Assembly: GCA_030512335.1 (NCBI GenBank)
Contig: JAULSU010000007.1
Location: 3,100,001 to 3,164,000 of the forward strand
Length of the DNA: 64,000 nucleotides
Reading direction: 5' to 3'
DNA from: Immersiella caudata
Lineage: Eukaryota; Ascomycota; Sordariomycetes; Sordariales; Lasiosphaeriaceae
In this document: piece by piece, positions 45,273-56,293 of the stretch
How positions within the stretch are numbered: position 1 is the first letter of the stretch
How the letters are laid out: each line of letters starts with the position of its first letter
Position numbers and translations under genes: made by a program
The notes under the pieces: generated by a model
The model's database searches: none
Told to the model about the DNA's origin: nothing
The model's input: the letters and a program-made list of their open reading frames with translations, nothing else

Positions 45273-47232
45273 TCAGTCTGAAACAGTGTCTCTACCCGCC
45301 GGACCAACCGCAGTCAGAAACCCAAAATCGGCGCCTTCCTCTGCGGAGTTGACCTCGCGCATATATAAACCCCGGTACCCTCTCACTCCCCGCCGTGCCT
45401 CCCAGGGTCCGGTTCCTGTTCCCGCCTGCGACTCCTTGCGCTGCGCCTTGCGTCGGCATACCTCCTCGTCTGATACGTCCAGAGTAAGGGTTCGATTCGA
45501 AGCATCGACAGCTACGATGTCGCCGTCGCGAACGATACCGAGGTTCGAGTCTGGGTCTGCGGACTCGGGGGAGATGTGAAGGATGATGGTTCCGCCGGCG
45601 GTGCCGCTCATACGACCGTCGGAGACTCGAAGCATGTCTTGGACACCTTGGGCGGCGAGCTTTCGAGGGATGGGGATCAGACCGGCTTCCGGCATGCCGG
45701 GGTTACCAACGGGGCCGATAGATTGGAGGATGAGGACGCTGGAGGGGGTGACATCGAGGGAGGGGGAGTCGATGCGGGAGGCCATGTCGGAAGGGGAGGT
45801 GAATACCACGGCGGGCCCGCGGTGCTGGAGGAGGTGGGTGTATTTGGAGGCCGAGGCTTTCATGACGGCGCCGCGGGGGGCGAGGTTGCCGCGGAGGACG
45901 ATGAGGGAGGATGAGGGGTAAAGGGGGGAGGCAAAGGGCCGGATGATGGGGGTGGGGGAGGGTGGAAGGGGACGAAAGGGGGTGAAGACAAGCTCCTCGC
46001 CGAGGGTGCGGCCGGTGACGGTTAGGGCGGAGAGGTGGAGCAGGGGTTTGAGCTCGTGGAGAAGGGCGAGCATGCCGCCGGCGTTATGAAAGTCGGTCAT
46101 GTAGTTGTCGCCCGAGGGCTTGAGGTCGACGAGTAGGGGGGTTGTTCGGCCGAATTCGTCGATGGTGTCGAGGTTGATGGTGCCGGCAATGGCGGGATGG
46201 CGGTTGGCGATGGCCATGAGGTGGACGATGGCGTTGGTGGAGCCACCGATGGCTTGCAGGACGATGATGGCGTTGAGGAAGGATTTGCGCGTCAGGAGAG
46301 TTTGAGGTCGAAGCTGTGTCTTTGCCAGCTGGACGGCGTGGGTTCCGGTTGCTTCGGCGATGCGAAGGCGGGCTGAGGATACGGCAGGGGCTGTGGCTCC
46401 GTTGATGGGCATCATTCCGAGCGCCACGAGGATGCAGGCCATCGTGCTCGCGGTGCCCATGACACCGCAGGTGCCTCCCTTGAAGCCTGTTAGGTTGACG
46501 GCTCAGAAAAGGGGTAATGACTTACAGTTGGTGCAAGCTCTTCGTTGAGAGCAGAAATGTCCTCAATGTCGAGAGCCCCGGCTCTGAACTTGGCCCAATT
46601 GTTGCGACAGTCGGTACACGCGCCAATACGAACGCCCTGGTAGCTGCCGGGCATCATGGGGCCGGTAACGAGATGGATGATTGGTTTGTTGGCCGAGATG
46701 CCGCCCATCAACTGAGCCGGCGTGGTCTTGTCGCAGCCTGACCTGGGCGAGGGACATCAGCTTTCGCTCTTATGGAAAAGATATTGAAAAGGGGTCAAGT
46801 ACCGCCGATCAACACCACTGCATCCACGGGTTGAGCCTGTATCATTTCTTCGGTGTCCATGCTCATCAGGTTGCGCAGGTACATGCTTGTTGGCGAGGAA
46901 AACGACTCGTGTAAGCTGATGGTGGGAAAGTCGATGGCAAGTCCTCCGCTAAGTTGCACTCCCCGCTTGACGGCGTCGATAAGCTGGGGAACATTGGAAT
47001 GGCATGGGTTAAAACTCGAGTAAGTATTGACAACTCCGACAATGGGTCGAGAGAGGGCATCCTCGCTGTAGCCCAGTGCTTTGATGAACAGCTTCCGCAT
47101 GAAGAGCGAGAAGTGGGCGTCGCCATATCCTGGGAGTTTTTGCCGTAATCCGACAGCGTTTGGGTCGATGGGAGTTGACAAGTCATAGTCAGGGCTTGGG
47201 TGGCCCTGAGCTGGGGCGTCGTCTGGATCCAT
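45273..47232 (-). CDS. IlvD/Edd family dehydratase, probably acting on a sugar acid
   Basis: A 615-residue Fe-S dehydratase. Exons are 47232-46803, 46737-46526 and 46478-45273, with 65- and 47-nt introns that restore LIGGCDKTTPAQL and EELAPTGGTCGVMGTASTMA. The three family Cys are Cys77 (NPCHSN), Cys145 (GCDKTTPA) and Cys218 (GTCGVMG), which would bind a [2Fe-2S] cluster. The C-terminal domain has AGLIPIPRKLA and SDGRMSGTAGGTIILHISPE. The family includes dihydroxy-acid dehydratase (valine/isoleucine synthesis) and pentonate/gluconate dehydratases. The N-terminal LPGYGDAHFSLFMRK pattern and absence of a mitochondrial presequence favour a sugar-acid enzyme; this is inference. An alternative in-frame ATG lies at 47277. 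Confidence 0.92.
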
Positions 47233-47550
47233 GTTGAGTGTTTGCGATGATATGAAAAAGGTGAGAAGGTTGATCACAGTTCCGTTGCGCCCAAGACGAA
47301 TTATCCAGTGCGGGGAACTAAAAGTGTGCCGTTGCCATTCGGCGCTAGCATTGCGTCACCGTTGGATATCGGAGATACAGCGGACAAAGGAATAGATCAG
47401 CAATATCAATCCACCAAAGGAAGCCTCTGTGGAAAAATGACTTCAAACTGAAAAAATATGTCAAAAATCAGTGGTTTCTCAAGTCTCAAAATAGGGGTCA
47501 AAACAGCCACCAGCGTCAAGAAAGCCATCACCAACAACCACAATTCCTAC
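47233..47550. other. Short intergenic stretch
   Basis: About 320 bp between the hydrolase stop codon and the dehydratase start. It contains the dehydratase promoter and hydrolase 3' UTR. No coding frame seen, except that the dehydratase could start at 47277. Confidence 0.5.
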
Positions 47551-48570
47551 TCACCCCCCGTGCTTACCCAAAAACTCCAACACCTTCTCCGACACAACAT
47601 CATACGCCTCCTCAGGTAAATAATGCCCAACCCCCGGACCAATACCTATCCCTTCATACTCCACCCCTTCCTCAATCCAGTCCCTCCACTCCGCTTCCAC
47701 ATCAATCCTCCCGCCCAATCCCTCACTCGAAAACATCACCAAAACCGGTATCCCAATCTTCCTCCCCTCCCTCTGGTCCTCCTCCTGCTCCCTATACTCC
47801 CTCCCCGCCCCCCAGGAATAATCCTCACAGCTCCCCCTGATCGTCTCCTCCCTCTCAAACACCTCCGCATACACTTCCACCGCCCCATCCGTCATCATCC
47901 TGCTCCTCGCCTCCTCTCCCTTCCCCATCAACCTCAGATTCGCATCCCTTGCCCAGTTCCCTCCCCCGTACGCCATTAACATCTTGGTTGCAATCTCCAC
48001 ATTCGCCAAAAGCGGCCAGTGGAAATAGCCCTGGGCGATATCCGGGTTGGAGAACTTATCCCATTGGGATTTGGTCGGGATGATATCGAGGAGGATGGTG
48101 CCGACGAGGGAGAGGGAAGGCGGGATGTCGGATTTGTCAACGACGAGACGGTGGCAGATGCGGGCGCCGCGGTCGTGGCCGCCGAGGATGAGGCTGCGTG
48201 GGGAGGAGGGGGAGGAGAAGATGGTGGATTGGAGAGCTTCGAGGAGGGTGAGGCCGACGACTCTTTTAGAGTGCTGGGAGGCGGGGGTGGAGATGCCGTA
48301 GCCGGGGAGTTCGGGGATGAAGAGGGAGACGCGGTTGAGGAGGAGGGGGACGACGTGGCGCCAGCTGGCAGTGGGTGTTAGTTTGGATTGAGTTCTTTAC
48401 AGAGAGGGAGTTTACATGAATGCGGATTGGGGGTAGCCGTGGATGAGGGTTAAGATGGGGCCGTGACCCAAGTCGGAGGTGTAGCTCACGACTGTTGAGC
48501 CGGAGGAGGTGGGAGTGACATTGCGTTGGAGAGATGGGAAAAAGTTATGACTTTGGGGTGGTTCGGTCAT
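47551..48570 (-). CDS. Alpha/beta hydrolase (epoxide hydrolase / haloacetate dehalogenase type)
   Basis: A 322-residue soluble hydrolase. Exons are 48570-48416 and 48364-47551; the 51-nt intron (GTAAAC..TGCCAG) restores HGYPQSAFIWRHVVPLLL. HGYP at residues 44-47 forms the oxyanion hole. GGHDRGAR places the nucleophile Asp at about residue 116, in the epoxide hydrolase/dehalogenase style. The catalytic His is in GVGHYLPEEA at about residue 299. An Asp nucleophile excludes an ordinary serine esterase. No signal peptide is present. The substrate (epoxide or haloacid) cannot be decided. It is transcribed in the same direction as the downstream dehydratase, 318 bp apart. Confidence 0.9.
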
Positions 48571-48903
48571 TGCTGACGAGTGGTATCAAAAATTGAAGTA
48601 AACGGTTGAAAACGAGGTGTTGACCTGAGGTTGAAGGGTTCCTTCTTGACGAATTGTCTATGAGGGGAAAGAGCTCCCACTAATAAATCTCCACTCGGTG
48701 CCTCGGCTCGCCCTTGCTGCTGAGTAATTCGGGCAATGACGTTTACTGTTGGAACAATAGGTGCAGGCTACGCCTTTCCGACGTCGGTTGCATTCGGCTT
48801 CACAACAAACATTTTTCGCAAAACCTGAATACGGCTCGTTTTGCTATCATTCTTGAGTTGTGGCAGCTTTTCTACTCACGCATGCGCCCTTTCTCTCGGC
48901 ATG
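48571..48903. other. Short intergenic stretch
   Basis: About 330 bp between the methyltransferase stop codon and the hydrolase start. Nothing else seen. Confidence 0.5.
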
Positions 48904-49704
48904 CTACACTCTCTTTGTCCCTCTCATCAATAAAAATACCGGCCTGATCATCGCATTTGGGTGATCGGCAACTTGCAGCTCGTCTTTGGTCGGATACCAT
49001 TCGTTGAAGCCCGTCAACTCAAACCCGGAATCCAACAAAATGTTGACGTACGAGGTCACCGTCCGGTGGTACTTGCGCACACCGTCGGCGAGCCAATTGG
49101 TAACGCGAAGGCCCTCAGCATGGTAGTCGTCGAGTGGCCACACTCTTCGGATAGATTCTTCTCCGGGCTTATCGCCTGATTGTTTCGGGACCGGTATCTC
49201 CACGATTTCTGGAGTTGACGGCGCAGTGAAGACGGGATGCTCGGCCGAGAAGACAAATACGCCTCCCGGCTTCAACACACGATGCACATGTGCGACAAGC
49301 TGCGGCAGATTTGCGAGGTAGTGCACCGCCAACGAGCTGAAGACGACGTCGATAGTGGCGTTCTCAGACTCCGGGAAGAGGTTCCGCTGCGCCTCAATGT
49401 CGTCTAGATCTGTGCGCTCATAGGTGATGCCATCGATGTCTCTGGTTATGTCCATCTCGCGGGCGCGGTTCAGCATGTTCTGGGACAAGTCGATGCCACG
49501 GACAGAGGTAGCGCCGCGCTCGCGCATCCAACGGCAGTACCATCCCATCCCACAACCCAGATCCACAACTCGGGCTCCGGTCAGGTTTGGAAGGAAAGAC
49601 TGCAAACGCGGCCACTCAACAGCACCGTCCAACCCTTGCACCGAGCGTGTGAGCTGGGAGTAGTTGGTGAAGAACTCCGGCGTGTCATAGATGTTTTGTG
49701 ACAT
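48904..49704 (-). CDS. Class I SAM-dependent methyltransferase
   Basis: A 266-residue intron-free small-molecule methyltransferase of the UbiE/Methyltransf_11 type. Starting MSQNIYDTPEFFTNYSQLTR, it has motif I VVDLGCGMGWYCRWMRERGA, SVRGIDLSQNMLNRAREMD, the acidic YERTDLDDIE, post-II VVFSSLAVHYLANLPQLVAH and motif III VLKPGGVFVFSAEHPVFTA. The C-terminal part (LDDYHAEGLRVTNWLADGVR, then KYHRTVTSYVNILLDSGFEL) is typical of a proteobacterial and fungal group with unknown substrates. The ATG at 49704 immediately precedes the conserved part; the frame is open back to 49827. No link to the neighbouring hydrolase can be shown. Confidence 0.93.
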   Translation of the reverse strand: MSQNIYDTPEFFTNYSQLTRSVQGLDGAVEWPRLQSFLPNLTGARVVDLGCGMGWYCRWMRERGATSVRGIDLSQNMLNRAREMDITRDIDGITYERTDLDDIEAQRNLFPESENATIDVVFSSLAVHYLANLPQLVAHVHRVLKPGGVFVFSAEHPVFTAPSTPEIVEIPVPKQSGDKPGEESIRRVWPLDDYHAEGLRVTNWLADGVRKYHRTVTSYVNILLDSGFELTGFNEWYPTKDELQVADHPNAMIRPVFLLMRGTKRV

Positions 49705-50072
49705 CGCATCGGCTGGGGCTTGGCGAAGGATAGCACGACCGGACGGTTGGGAGTCGAAAATCCACGTCAATACAGCGGTGTCCCTCCAGTTTAAGCAACT
49801 GGAACCCGGCCGAAGACACTGCCACATTGAGCTTCTCCGAGGGTTGACAATCGGGGTGAGTCATCGGCCACTCACCGCAAGACGCAGCTCGCACGCAATT
49901 CAGGGTGTGCATGCAGGCATTACCGTTACACCAATGTGTTTTGACACGGACGACAGGACCAATCCACAGCGAGAGTGCTGGAATCGGGAAAGAATCGAAA
50001 TCAAGACAGCCCCGCCGCTCACAGATTCCAAGTACCTACAATCTATTTTGTCCCTCCTCTTTTCGCATCTCA
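49705..50072. other. Short intergenic stretch
   Basis: Promoter of the methyltransferase and 3' flank of the rhodopsin-domain gene. Nothing else seen. Confidence 0.5.
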
Positions 50073-51473
50073 TCACTGCTCGTTCACACTAACCTCAGTG
50101 GTTACCTGGATGCTCGCCCGGTCTTGAACCCCTGAGCGCTCCTTCTGACCAGCAGAAACCTTCCGCGAATAATTCGTTGCACTCTCCCCTAGATAGGCCG
50201 GCGAGCTTGGCAACTTGACCGACGGCGGTAGCGTTAACCCCGTACGCCCGGGGTCGGTTCCGCCACTCCCGGCGCTTCCCGAGCCGCTCGGGGAAGTGTC
50301 GTCCGCACAGACAAACCTATCAGACTGGGGAGAGTCGACCGTCCGCTTCTCGACCGGTGTTGCTGATGTCCAACCACCCGGTGTGTTCGATCTTCGACTA
50401 GAAGCCGACTCCACAACTCTGCTGATGGCTTCTTTCACCTGGGGCGGCGCGTACCGTGACAGAATCGGCCGAAGATGCGCCAAGCCGTTGGCGAGGATGT
50501 AGCAACTGGCCTCGATGACAGACCACCTCGTCAGGACCGCCCCTGTGTCTTTGCCAGAATTAGCAGACTGTTGATCAACTTTCGCCGGTCCGGACTTACA
50601 TGTGGAGTCTTTGATGTGATCATCATGCTTGTAAAAGCTCCCAGCACGGATAAACGAGGCTATAGCACCGCTTGATCGGTTGATGTTAGAGAAGTGGTCA
50701 GGTTGAGTATGTATGGAGAGGGCCACTCACAAACTGGCGACGATGAAGACGAAGAGCAGGGCTAGTCGCTTAGCTGTTGGCAGCGTGAGTCGCCAAATGG
50801 TGCGCAGCGGCAGCACCATGATGATGAGATCAAGAACGAAACCCGGTACGCACTGGGCACGGAAGAAGGCCTTCTCGCTGATGCAGTTGGCGTGAGTCAT
50901 ATCATCGGGCCACCAGTTCATGAGCGGGCGACACTGGAATATAACTACCACGGAAAGAGAGAAGCCCGTTGCGAAAACAATGCCCAGCAATGCCTGGGTT
51001 ATACGCCTCATGCGGCCCTTCCAACCAAAGACGCGCAGGTATAGGCAGAGGATGGACATCTTGGGTAGCGTTACGGCGGTAAAGTATATCATTTCGAACG
51101 AAAAGAGAAGTTTGCCCCATTCGGCGCGCTCTGGGTCGGAGAGACTTGAATCGTAATGCTGGCCAGCGTGCCCCAGGTAAACCATCACTTCGAATGTTAG
51201 CACGGGTTATTTACATCAGGGGTGTATCTCACATATGGCGACCACGCAAAGCCCGACGTTGACGATGTACGCTGCGAAGATCAGGGCGTCATCATAACCC
51301 CATCTTCCGCCGCTGAGGTGTTTGGCGTAGAAGCGAAGAGCCATCACGAAGCTTGTGAGTGCTATCGATACTATCGCGGCGTGGACGAGACTGTCTCCGG
51401 AGTAGTCATTGTCGAGATCTGTAAAACCTCTGGCCGTCTTTAAAGATGGTGCAAGCCCTTGAAGCGCGGCCAT
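50073..51473 (-). CDS. Pth11-like / fungal rhodopsin-domain membrane protein
   Basis: A 412-residue seven-span protein. Exons are 51473-51233, 51187-50731, 50670-50600 and 50542-50073; introns of 45, 60 and 57 nt all keep the frame. Landmarks of the family are LRFYAKHLSGGRWGYDDALI, then FEMIYFTAVTLPKMSILCLY, YLRVFGWKGRMRRITQ, FQCRPLMNWW followed by a Cys, VPGFVLDLIIMVLPLRTIWR, ASFIRAGSFY and STWAVLTRWSVIEASCYILA. The C-terminal ~130 residues are Ser/Gly/Pro-rich and cytosolic. No CFEM domain is present. This is the second member of the superfamily in the window (the other is at 26.9-28.2 kb), but the two are clearly diverged. Sensor function is plausible but not shown. Confidence 0.88.
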
Positions 51474-52510
51474 GACGTCTGTTGGCGATGCTCTTCAGCC
51501 CCGCAAATCGAGAAGCCGAGGCCCGTACGACCATGTATGAGACCCAGAGGTTGAGGCAGTTGCTAAATTAAGCAAGCCAGAAAGAGAATGAAGCAAGCTT
51601 TTGGAGGTCCAAAAAGCAACTGACAACGTCACAGGGCTCTCTTCGCCCAACTGAGTGACGCTTATGAAGCAACAGACACTTGGAACATGAATCGAACGGG
51701 TTCCCCTCCCGGGACAGCGAGCAGGGCATGACAAGATCTCGTCCGGTTTTCGCACTACCTGTGACAGGTCGTACCGGACGGACGTCTTACACCACTGACT
51801 AAGTTTGTCACCATTTGTGCTTAAGTTTTTTTTTCTTTAATGCGACACAAACCAGAGCTATGGGCTGATGTCCGCACGATAATGGGTTGAAGGGATATCA
51901 AGACGTGGTAATTGGCTGTGGTGGTTTCATTTGCGGGGGGGGGCTTTATCATTCAGTTGGGGTCTTTGCGGATAAGGGTGATGTGAGGGGCGAAGAGACA
52001 TGGAAATCTTGGGAGTGCGAGGGTTGTGTTCGAATGGCAGGGAGGACTTGTGCAGGGATTGGGACTTTTAGTGGGACTTGGGCCAAGGAATGGCGGTGGT
52101 ACGCGCTAGGGTTGGGATCTTGGTTGTTATTTGTGCTACGGTTGTGAAAGGTTTAAATGTGTTTTTGGGAAGACGCGGGATAGGATGGGGCGGCGGTCGG
52201 CCCGAGTTGGGTGGTGAGGAAGGGCTTTTAGTTGTGGCCTTATAAGGAGGCATTCAAATTGGCTTGGGGCGCGGAAAGGGGCTTTGAGCGTGGGCGGGGG
52301 TGCTCAAGGGTAGGATTTCAGGGGCTCATGTTGAGGTGGATAGGATTGTCATTAAGTTCTCGAACCCAGATTGCCTGCGAGTCCATGCAAGACTAGGTAG
52401 GTCAGAGAAATCCACCCAAAATACAGATTTTCTTCGCATTATATACCATCCTCCCCCATCACTCCCCCACTCCATCCACTATCTTCGTCTCGCCAAGCAT
52501 CACCTTACGC
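51474..52510. other. Gene-free stretch
   Basis: The left part is the promoter of the Pth11-like gene; the right part is the 3' flank of the DUF4360 gene. From about 51900 to 52320 the plus strand is G-rich with no plausible frame. Confidence 0.5.
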
Positions 52511-53167
52511 TCACAAACAAGGCATCCAAGATAGTCCCAAATACTGCCCCTGCAGCGCCGCCTCTCCGACTGCCGTCCCCTCAATGCTCAAGCTGGCATC
52601 AACATTCACCTCCGCCGACGTCGCTCCGCAAGGGCTCCAAACTAGCATGTTCACAAACTTCCACTCTGGAACGGTATACACTCCCTTCTTCGGTCCTCCC
52701 ACAATCTCCGCCTTGTTGTTCGCGCTGGCATTATCCACGCCCGTAATCGAATACGCCGCAGACGCAGTTACCTTCACATCGAATCCCGTGTCGACTGCGA
52801 TTTCGTATGCTGAAGTGGTTACGGCGAAGCGCCAGCCGGCGGGGTAGTCGATTGTAACCTTGGTGGTGCAGGTGGTGGCCTTGAGGGAGTCAGGGTTGTT
52901 GGAGACGAGGAAGGCGGAGGTGTTGTAGGTGAGGGTGGCGTCGTAGAAGGGGAGGGTGAGAGCGGCGGCGACTGTGCCTGGGGGACAGCCGGGTCCGGAG
53001 TGGGCGAGGGAGGAGGTGGCCACGCCCTCGGGGAGAGGAATGGGGCTTGGGGTGTGGATTGGGAGGAGGGAGGTGGTGGAGGCGGGGGGAGAAGGGGCAG
53101 AGAAGGAGGGGAGGGGCGCCACGGCGAGAAGGGCGAGGAGGGTGAAGGGGTTGATGTGATGAAGCAT
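52511..53167 (-). CDS. Secreted DUF4360-type protein
   Basis: A 218-residue intron-free protein. A signal peptide (LLALLAVAPLPSFSA) of about 23 residues is followed by a Ser/Pro-rich linker to about residue 50. The conserved domain begins at GPGCPPGTVAAALTLPFYDA and contains ATTCTTKVTIDYPAGWRF. It ends with GQYLGLSWMPCL, where W-x-x-C is the usual close of this family. The four Cys (GCPP, TTC-T, SPCG, PCL) could form two disulfides. DUF4360 proteins are small secreted ascomycete proteins of unknown function. The gene lies in a GC-rich, Ser/Pro-biased stretch. Confidence 0.84.
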   Translation of the reverse strand: MLHHINPFTLLALLAVAPLPSFSAPSPPASTTSLLPIHTPSPIPLPEGVATSSLAHSGPGCPPGTVAAALTLPFYDATLTYNTSAFLVSNNPDSLKATTCTTKVTIDYPAGWRFAVTTSAYEIAVDTGFDVKVTASAAYSITGVDNASANNKAEIVGGPKKGVYTVPEWKFVNMLVWSPCGATSAEVNVDASLSIEGTAVGEAALQGQYLGLSWMPCL

Positions 53168-54479
53168 GGTTGTGGCTGTTGGTGGATTCTGTTGAGGTTG
53201 GTTGTTTGTGGTTGCTGTTGCTGTGGTGCAAGGTGCAGTGGTGATGTGAGTTGAGTGTGGCTATTATGATTGGAAAACCACGGCGACACTCTCAACTTTA
53301 TACTTGGTGTTTTCTTTCCATTCGAATCTGTCTAAAGACTGAATACAATGTTGATTGCTTGGCTCAGCCTAGCGGGCTCTGCACCTTGAAGTGACTGCTA
53401 AGAGCTGCAGCACTGAGGCGTGGAGCTGCTCGTTGAATTGAGGCACAATATCGGGTTACACCGGGTCGACCGAGGGGCGCCGGTTGCGGGTCAATCGAGT
53501 GTGCCAAGTTTCTGGTCCTGAATCCCATTGGCGAGAGCAGCCCATAGGCCGAGGGAACGAGGCGGAACGGTCACGAGGTGGTATTCGTCGACTGAAAGTC
53601 GGGATAACGGCACGGTCGTGGGACTGAGTGTTGGCGCGGCACCTGCACGGCCCGTGACTGGCCACGAAGCGGGGATGACACCACGGAAACAAATCATCTC
53701 CGCCAGAACCAAGTGCAAGGCATTGTTCGAGGTTTGAGTGGAGGAGATGGGGGTGCTTACCGAAGACTTCCGGTTGGAGCGGTGCAGGCAGCTGCAGGCA
53801 GGTGCAGTTCGGAGTGTTCTCTCTTCCCACAGCGCCTGCCTCGGATTGTCGACCCCATCGAATTTCCTCCCAACCCTCATTCTGCACGGCCAAAAAATAA
53901 AATAAAAGCTAATCGTTTCAATCTTTGCAGAAATTCTTGAGTGAGAATTTTCTTCCTTTCTCCTGCCAAGATGAGCTCTCATGCGTCAACAAACCTCGCC
54001 TTTCCTTGGGGCTTTTCGGGTCGAATCTATTGAAAGCACAGCCCCCTGCCATCATCTATACCACCCGCCGACAGCTTTCATGTGACCAAGCGCTCTACGC
54101 CACAGTGATTGTTCCAGTCGGCCCCATGAGAGTTGATGCACTCGACAGGGCTTTCTCCGATCCGGAACAAGAGGTAGTCTAGACTGGAATGGGACACCGA
54201 CTCTTGGCATCCCGTGCGGACCACATGGCGGCCGGGTTGGTGGTCAAGGTACGTGACAATCAAGAACCATCAAAGAAATACAAGCCCATCTTTGAGGCCA
54301 CGCTGGACAAAGCTATATGTGCCCTGCTCTCAGGGCAAGGAAACAGGTGTTGAGGCATACTGGCAATGAAAAAAAGATTGCCGGCTGCCCCGTTCGGGAT
54401 GGCGTTTATCTTCCCTCGCAGCTCTATTCTCTCCTGATCGCTCGACACGATACCCAACTGAGCCATTACAAAATATCCC
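53168..54479. other. Gene-free stretch
   Basis: About 1.3 kb with the promoter of the DUF4360 gene on the left and the 3' flank of the next minus-strand gene on the right. Two overlapping minus-strand frames around 53456-53982 lack protein character. Confidence 0.5.
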
Positions 54480-56293
54480 TTAGATTACCCTCCTCTCAAC
54501 CCTGGCACCGGCCATGGCGTCCAAGATCTCCTTGTCCCGATATGTCCAAACATTCCTTGCGTCGGGAACACCCAGCGCCTGAGCCTTGAACTCGGCATCA
54601 AAGAGCGGGAACGACGAGATCTCGGGCAGAGACCGCCGCACGCTAAACGACCAGACCAACACCATCCAAGCAAAGATGAGAGCGAGCCCCTGGAAGGCGA
54701 CGAAGGTCACGACAAGGGGAGTGTTGAACTTGATCTTGGTATATGGCTGCACCAGCGATGCGGTCACATAATGCTCCGCCGGCACGTCGGTGGCCATCTC
54801 GGTCTCTCTGAGGCTGGGGTTACCCGCGTTGTTGGCGTTGAACAGCCAGACTGGGAAGACAAGGATGCTGCGGAAGTTTCGAAGCATGATGGCGCTGGTG
54901 AAGCCGTATTCCAGCTGGTTCTTTGATGTCCAAAAGGTCTCGACAATAGAGGAGGGCGCCGGTACGCCGGCCTTGTCGAAGTCGAGCAGCCAGTCCAAGA
55001 CGGAGGTGTAGGCCTCTACGTCGGAGGAACTGAAGGAGATGGGCTGTGGCTCTGTGAGATTCGACGCCGAGACGATGGTGTAGTTGGACTTGGCGCCCAA
55101 GATGGTACCGAAGCGGCGGTAGAGGGTGAAGGTGGTGGTCACGTTCGGGGTAGGGTCGGTCGTTTTGCACACTCCCTTGGCGACGCCGTCTCGGCAAACG
55201 AAGATGCCAGCGTCCAGCTTGGTTGGCTCGGACTGGGAGAGACAGAACTTGACGCCAATCCTTGTGGTATTGGAGCCATACAGACGACAGTCGGCGTCGT
55301 CGAAACGCTTCCCGGCTGGGAGGGCCGAGAACTCGGCGTGTATGGTGGGGACGTTTTCGATGAGAATTTGGGGGTGATCGGGGTAGCCTGTGGGAATCCA
55401 CGGGGTAGTCAGGACCAAGCCGCCGGAGAGGATGTATGCGGCGCAGACGTCGGCTCCGTCCTCCTTGACAACAGCTTGGCATTTCACGGGCTCGGTGGTT
55501 GTGGTGTAGTAAGGATTGACGACCAGGTCGTGGACGGGACCGTAATAGGAGTACGGCAGCGTGCTGAACCTTGCTGAGGCCGTGGGGGCAAGATCACGGA
55601 ACCGCTGGAAGAAAGGGGCAACATAGGAAGCGTTGAATGGGCCTACGCCAGCGGTGACAGGGTACGAGTGGGTAGTGTCAAACACCACAACAAGAGATGT
55701 CCGGACTGAAGAGAGAGAGAGTCAGTATTCAGGGTCTGATGTGCAATGACCAACGAGGCAATCGACCTACAGAAGAGAATTATGCCTCCCAACCCCGCCA
55801 GCAGGACGAGCAACATCCTGAAGAGACCCCAGAGTCGTGGACCGCCTCCCGTTGCCCGATGCGCAATCAGACGCAATGTGCCGGCAAAAGAAGTTGTTGG
55901 CGACAGGGCGAGCTGCCTGACGTACGGGGCGCCGCCCTGGGTCCGAAGGAATCCCCATTGGAGGTACGAGAAGCTTTGCGACAAGATCATGGCCACCACG
56001 GTAGCGAGGACGCCCTGCATCGCCCTCACGACGGTGATGGTGGTACTCACGTCCAGAGTGAGGTAGCTTGGCAGGGACCCCTTTTCGGCCGAGACGATTT
56101 CCGCCTGGTCAGTCAACATGACGACGAAGACGATGGCCACGAGCAACGCCGTCGCGAAGAGCACCTTCATCAGCTGGCGAGCCAACGCTGAGGCTCCTCG
56201 GCCTCCTTTAGGCCTGCTTCCAGGAGGAGCTGCAGGGCCCATCGCCATCTCGTGCGGCGGCCGCATCATCTTGTCGTCGTGATTGGGAAACAT
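54480..56293 (-). CDS. Multi-pass membrane protein with large ectodomain (paralogue of the 14.2 kb gene)
   Basis: A 582-residue protein from exons 56293-55771 and 55705-54480; the 65-nt intron (GTAGGT..CTTCAG) restores ILFFRTSLVVVFDTTHSY. An N-terminal Pro/Gly-rich tail is followed by a first span (VLFATALLVAIVFVVMLTDQ), a second (VRAMQGVLATVVAMILSQSF) running into FSYLQWGFLRTQGG, and a third (LLVLLAGLGGIILFFRTSLV). An ectodomain of ~320 residues with at least five Cys and several N-glycosylation sequons (NAS, NTT, NVT, NYT, NLT) precedes the final span (TFVAFQGLALIFAWMVLVWS). The tail is cytosolic. The layout and the VAM..FSYLQW motif match the gene at 14155-16209. Function unknown. Confidence 0.85.
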
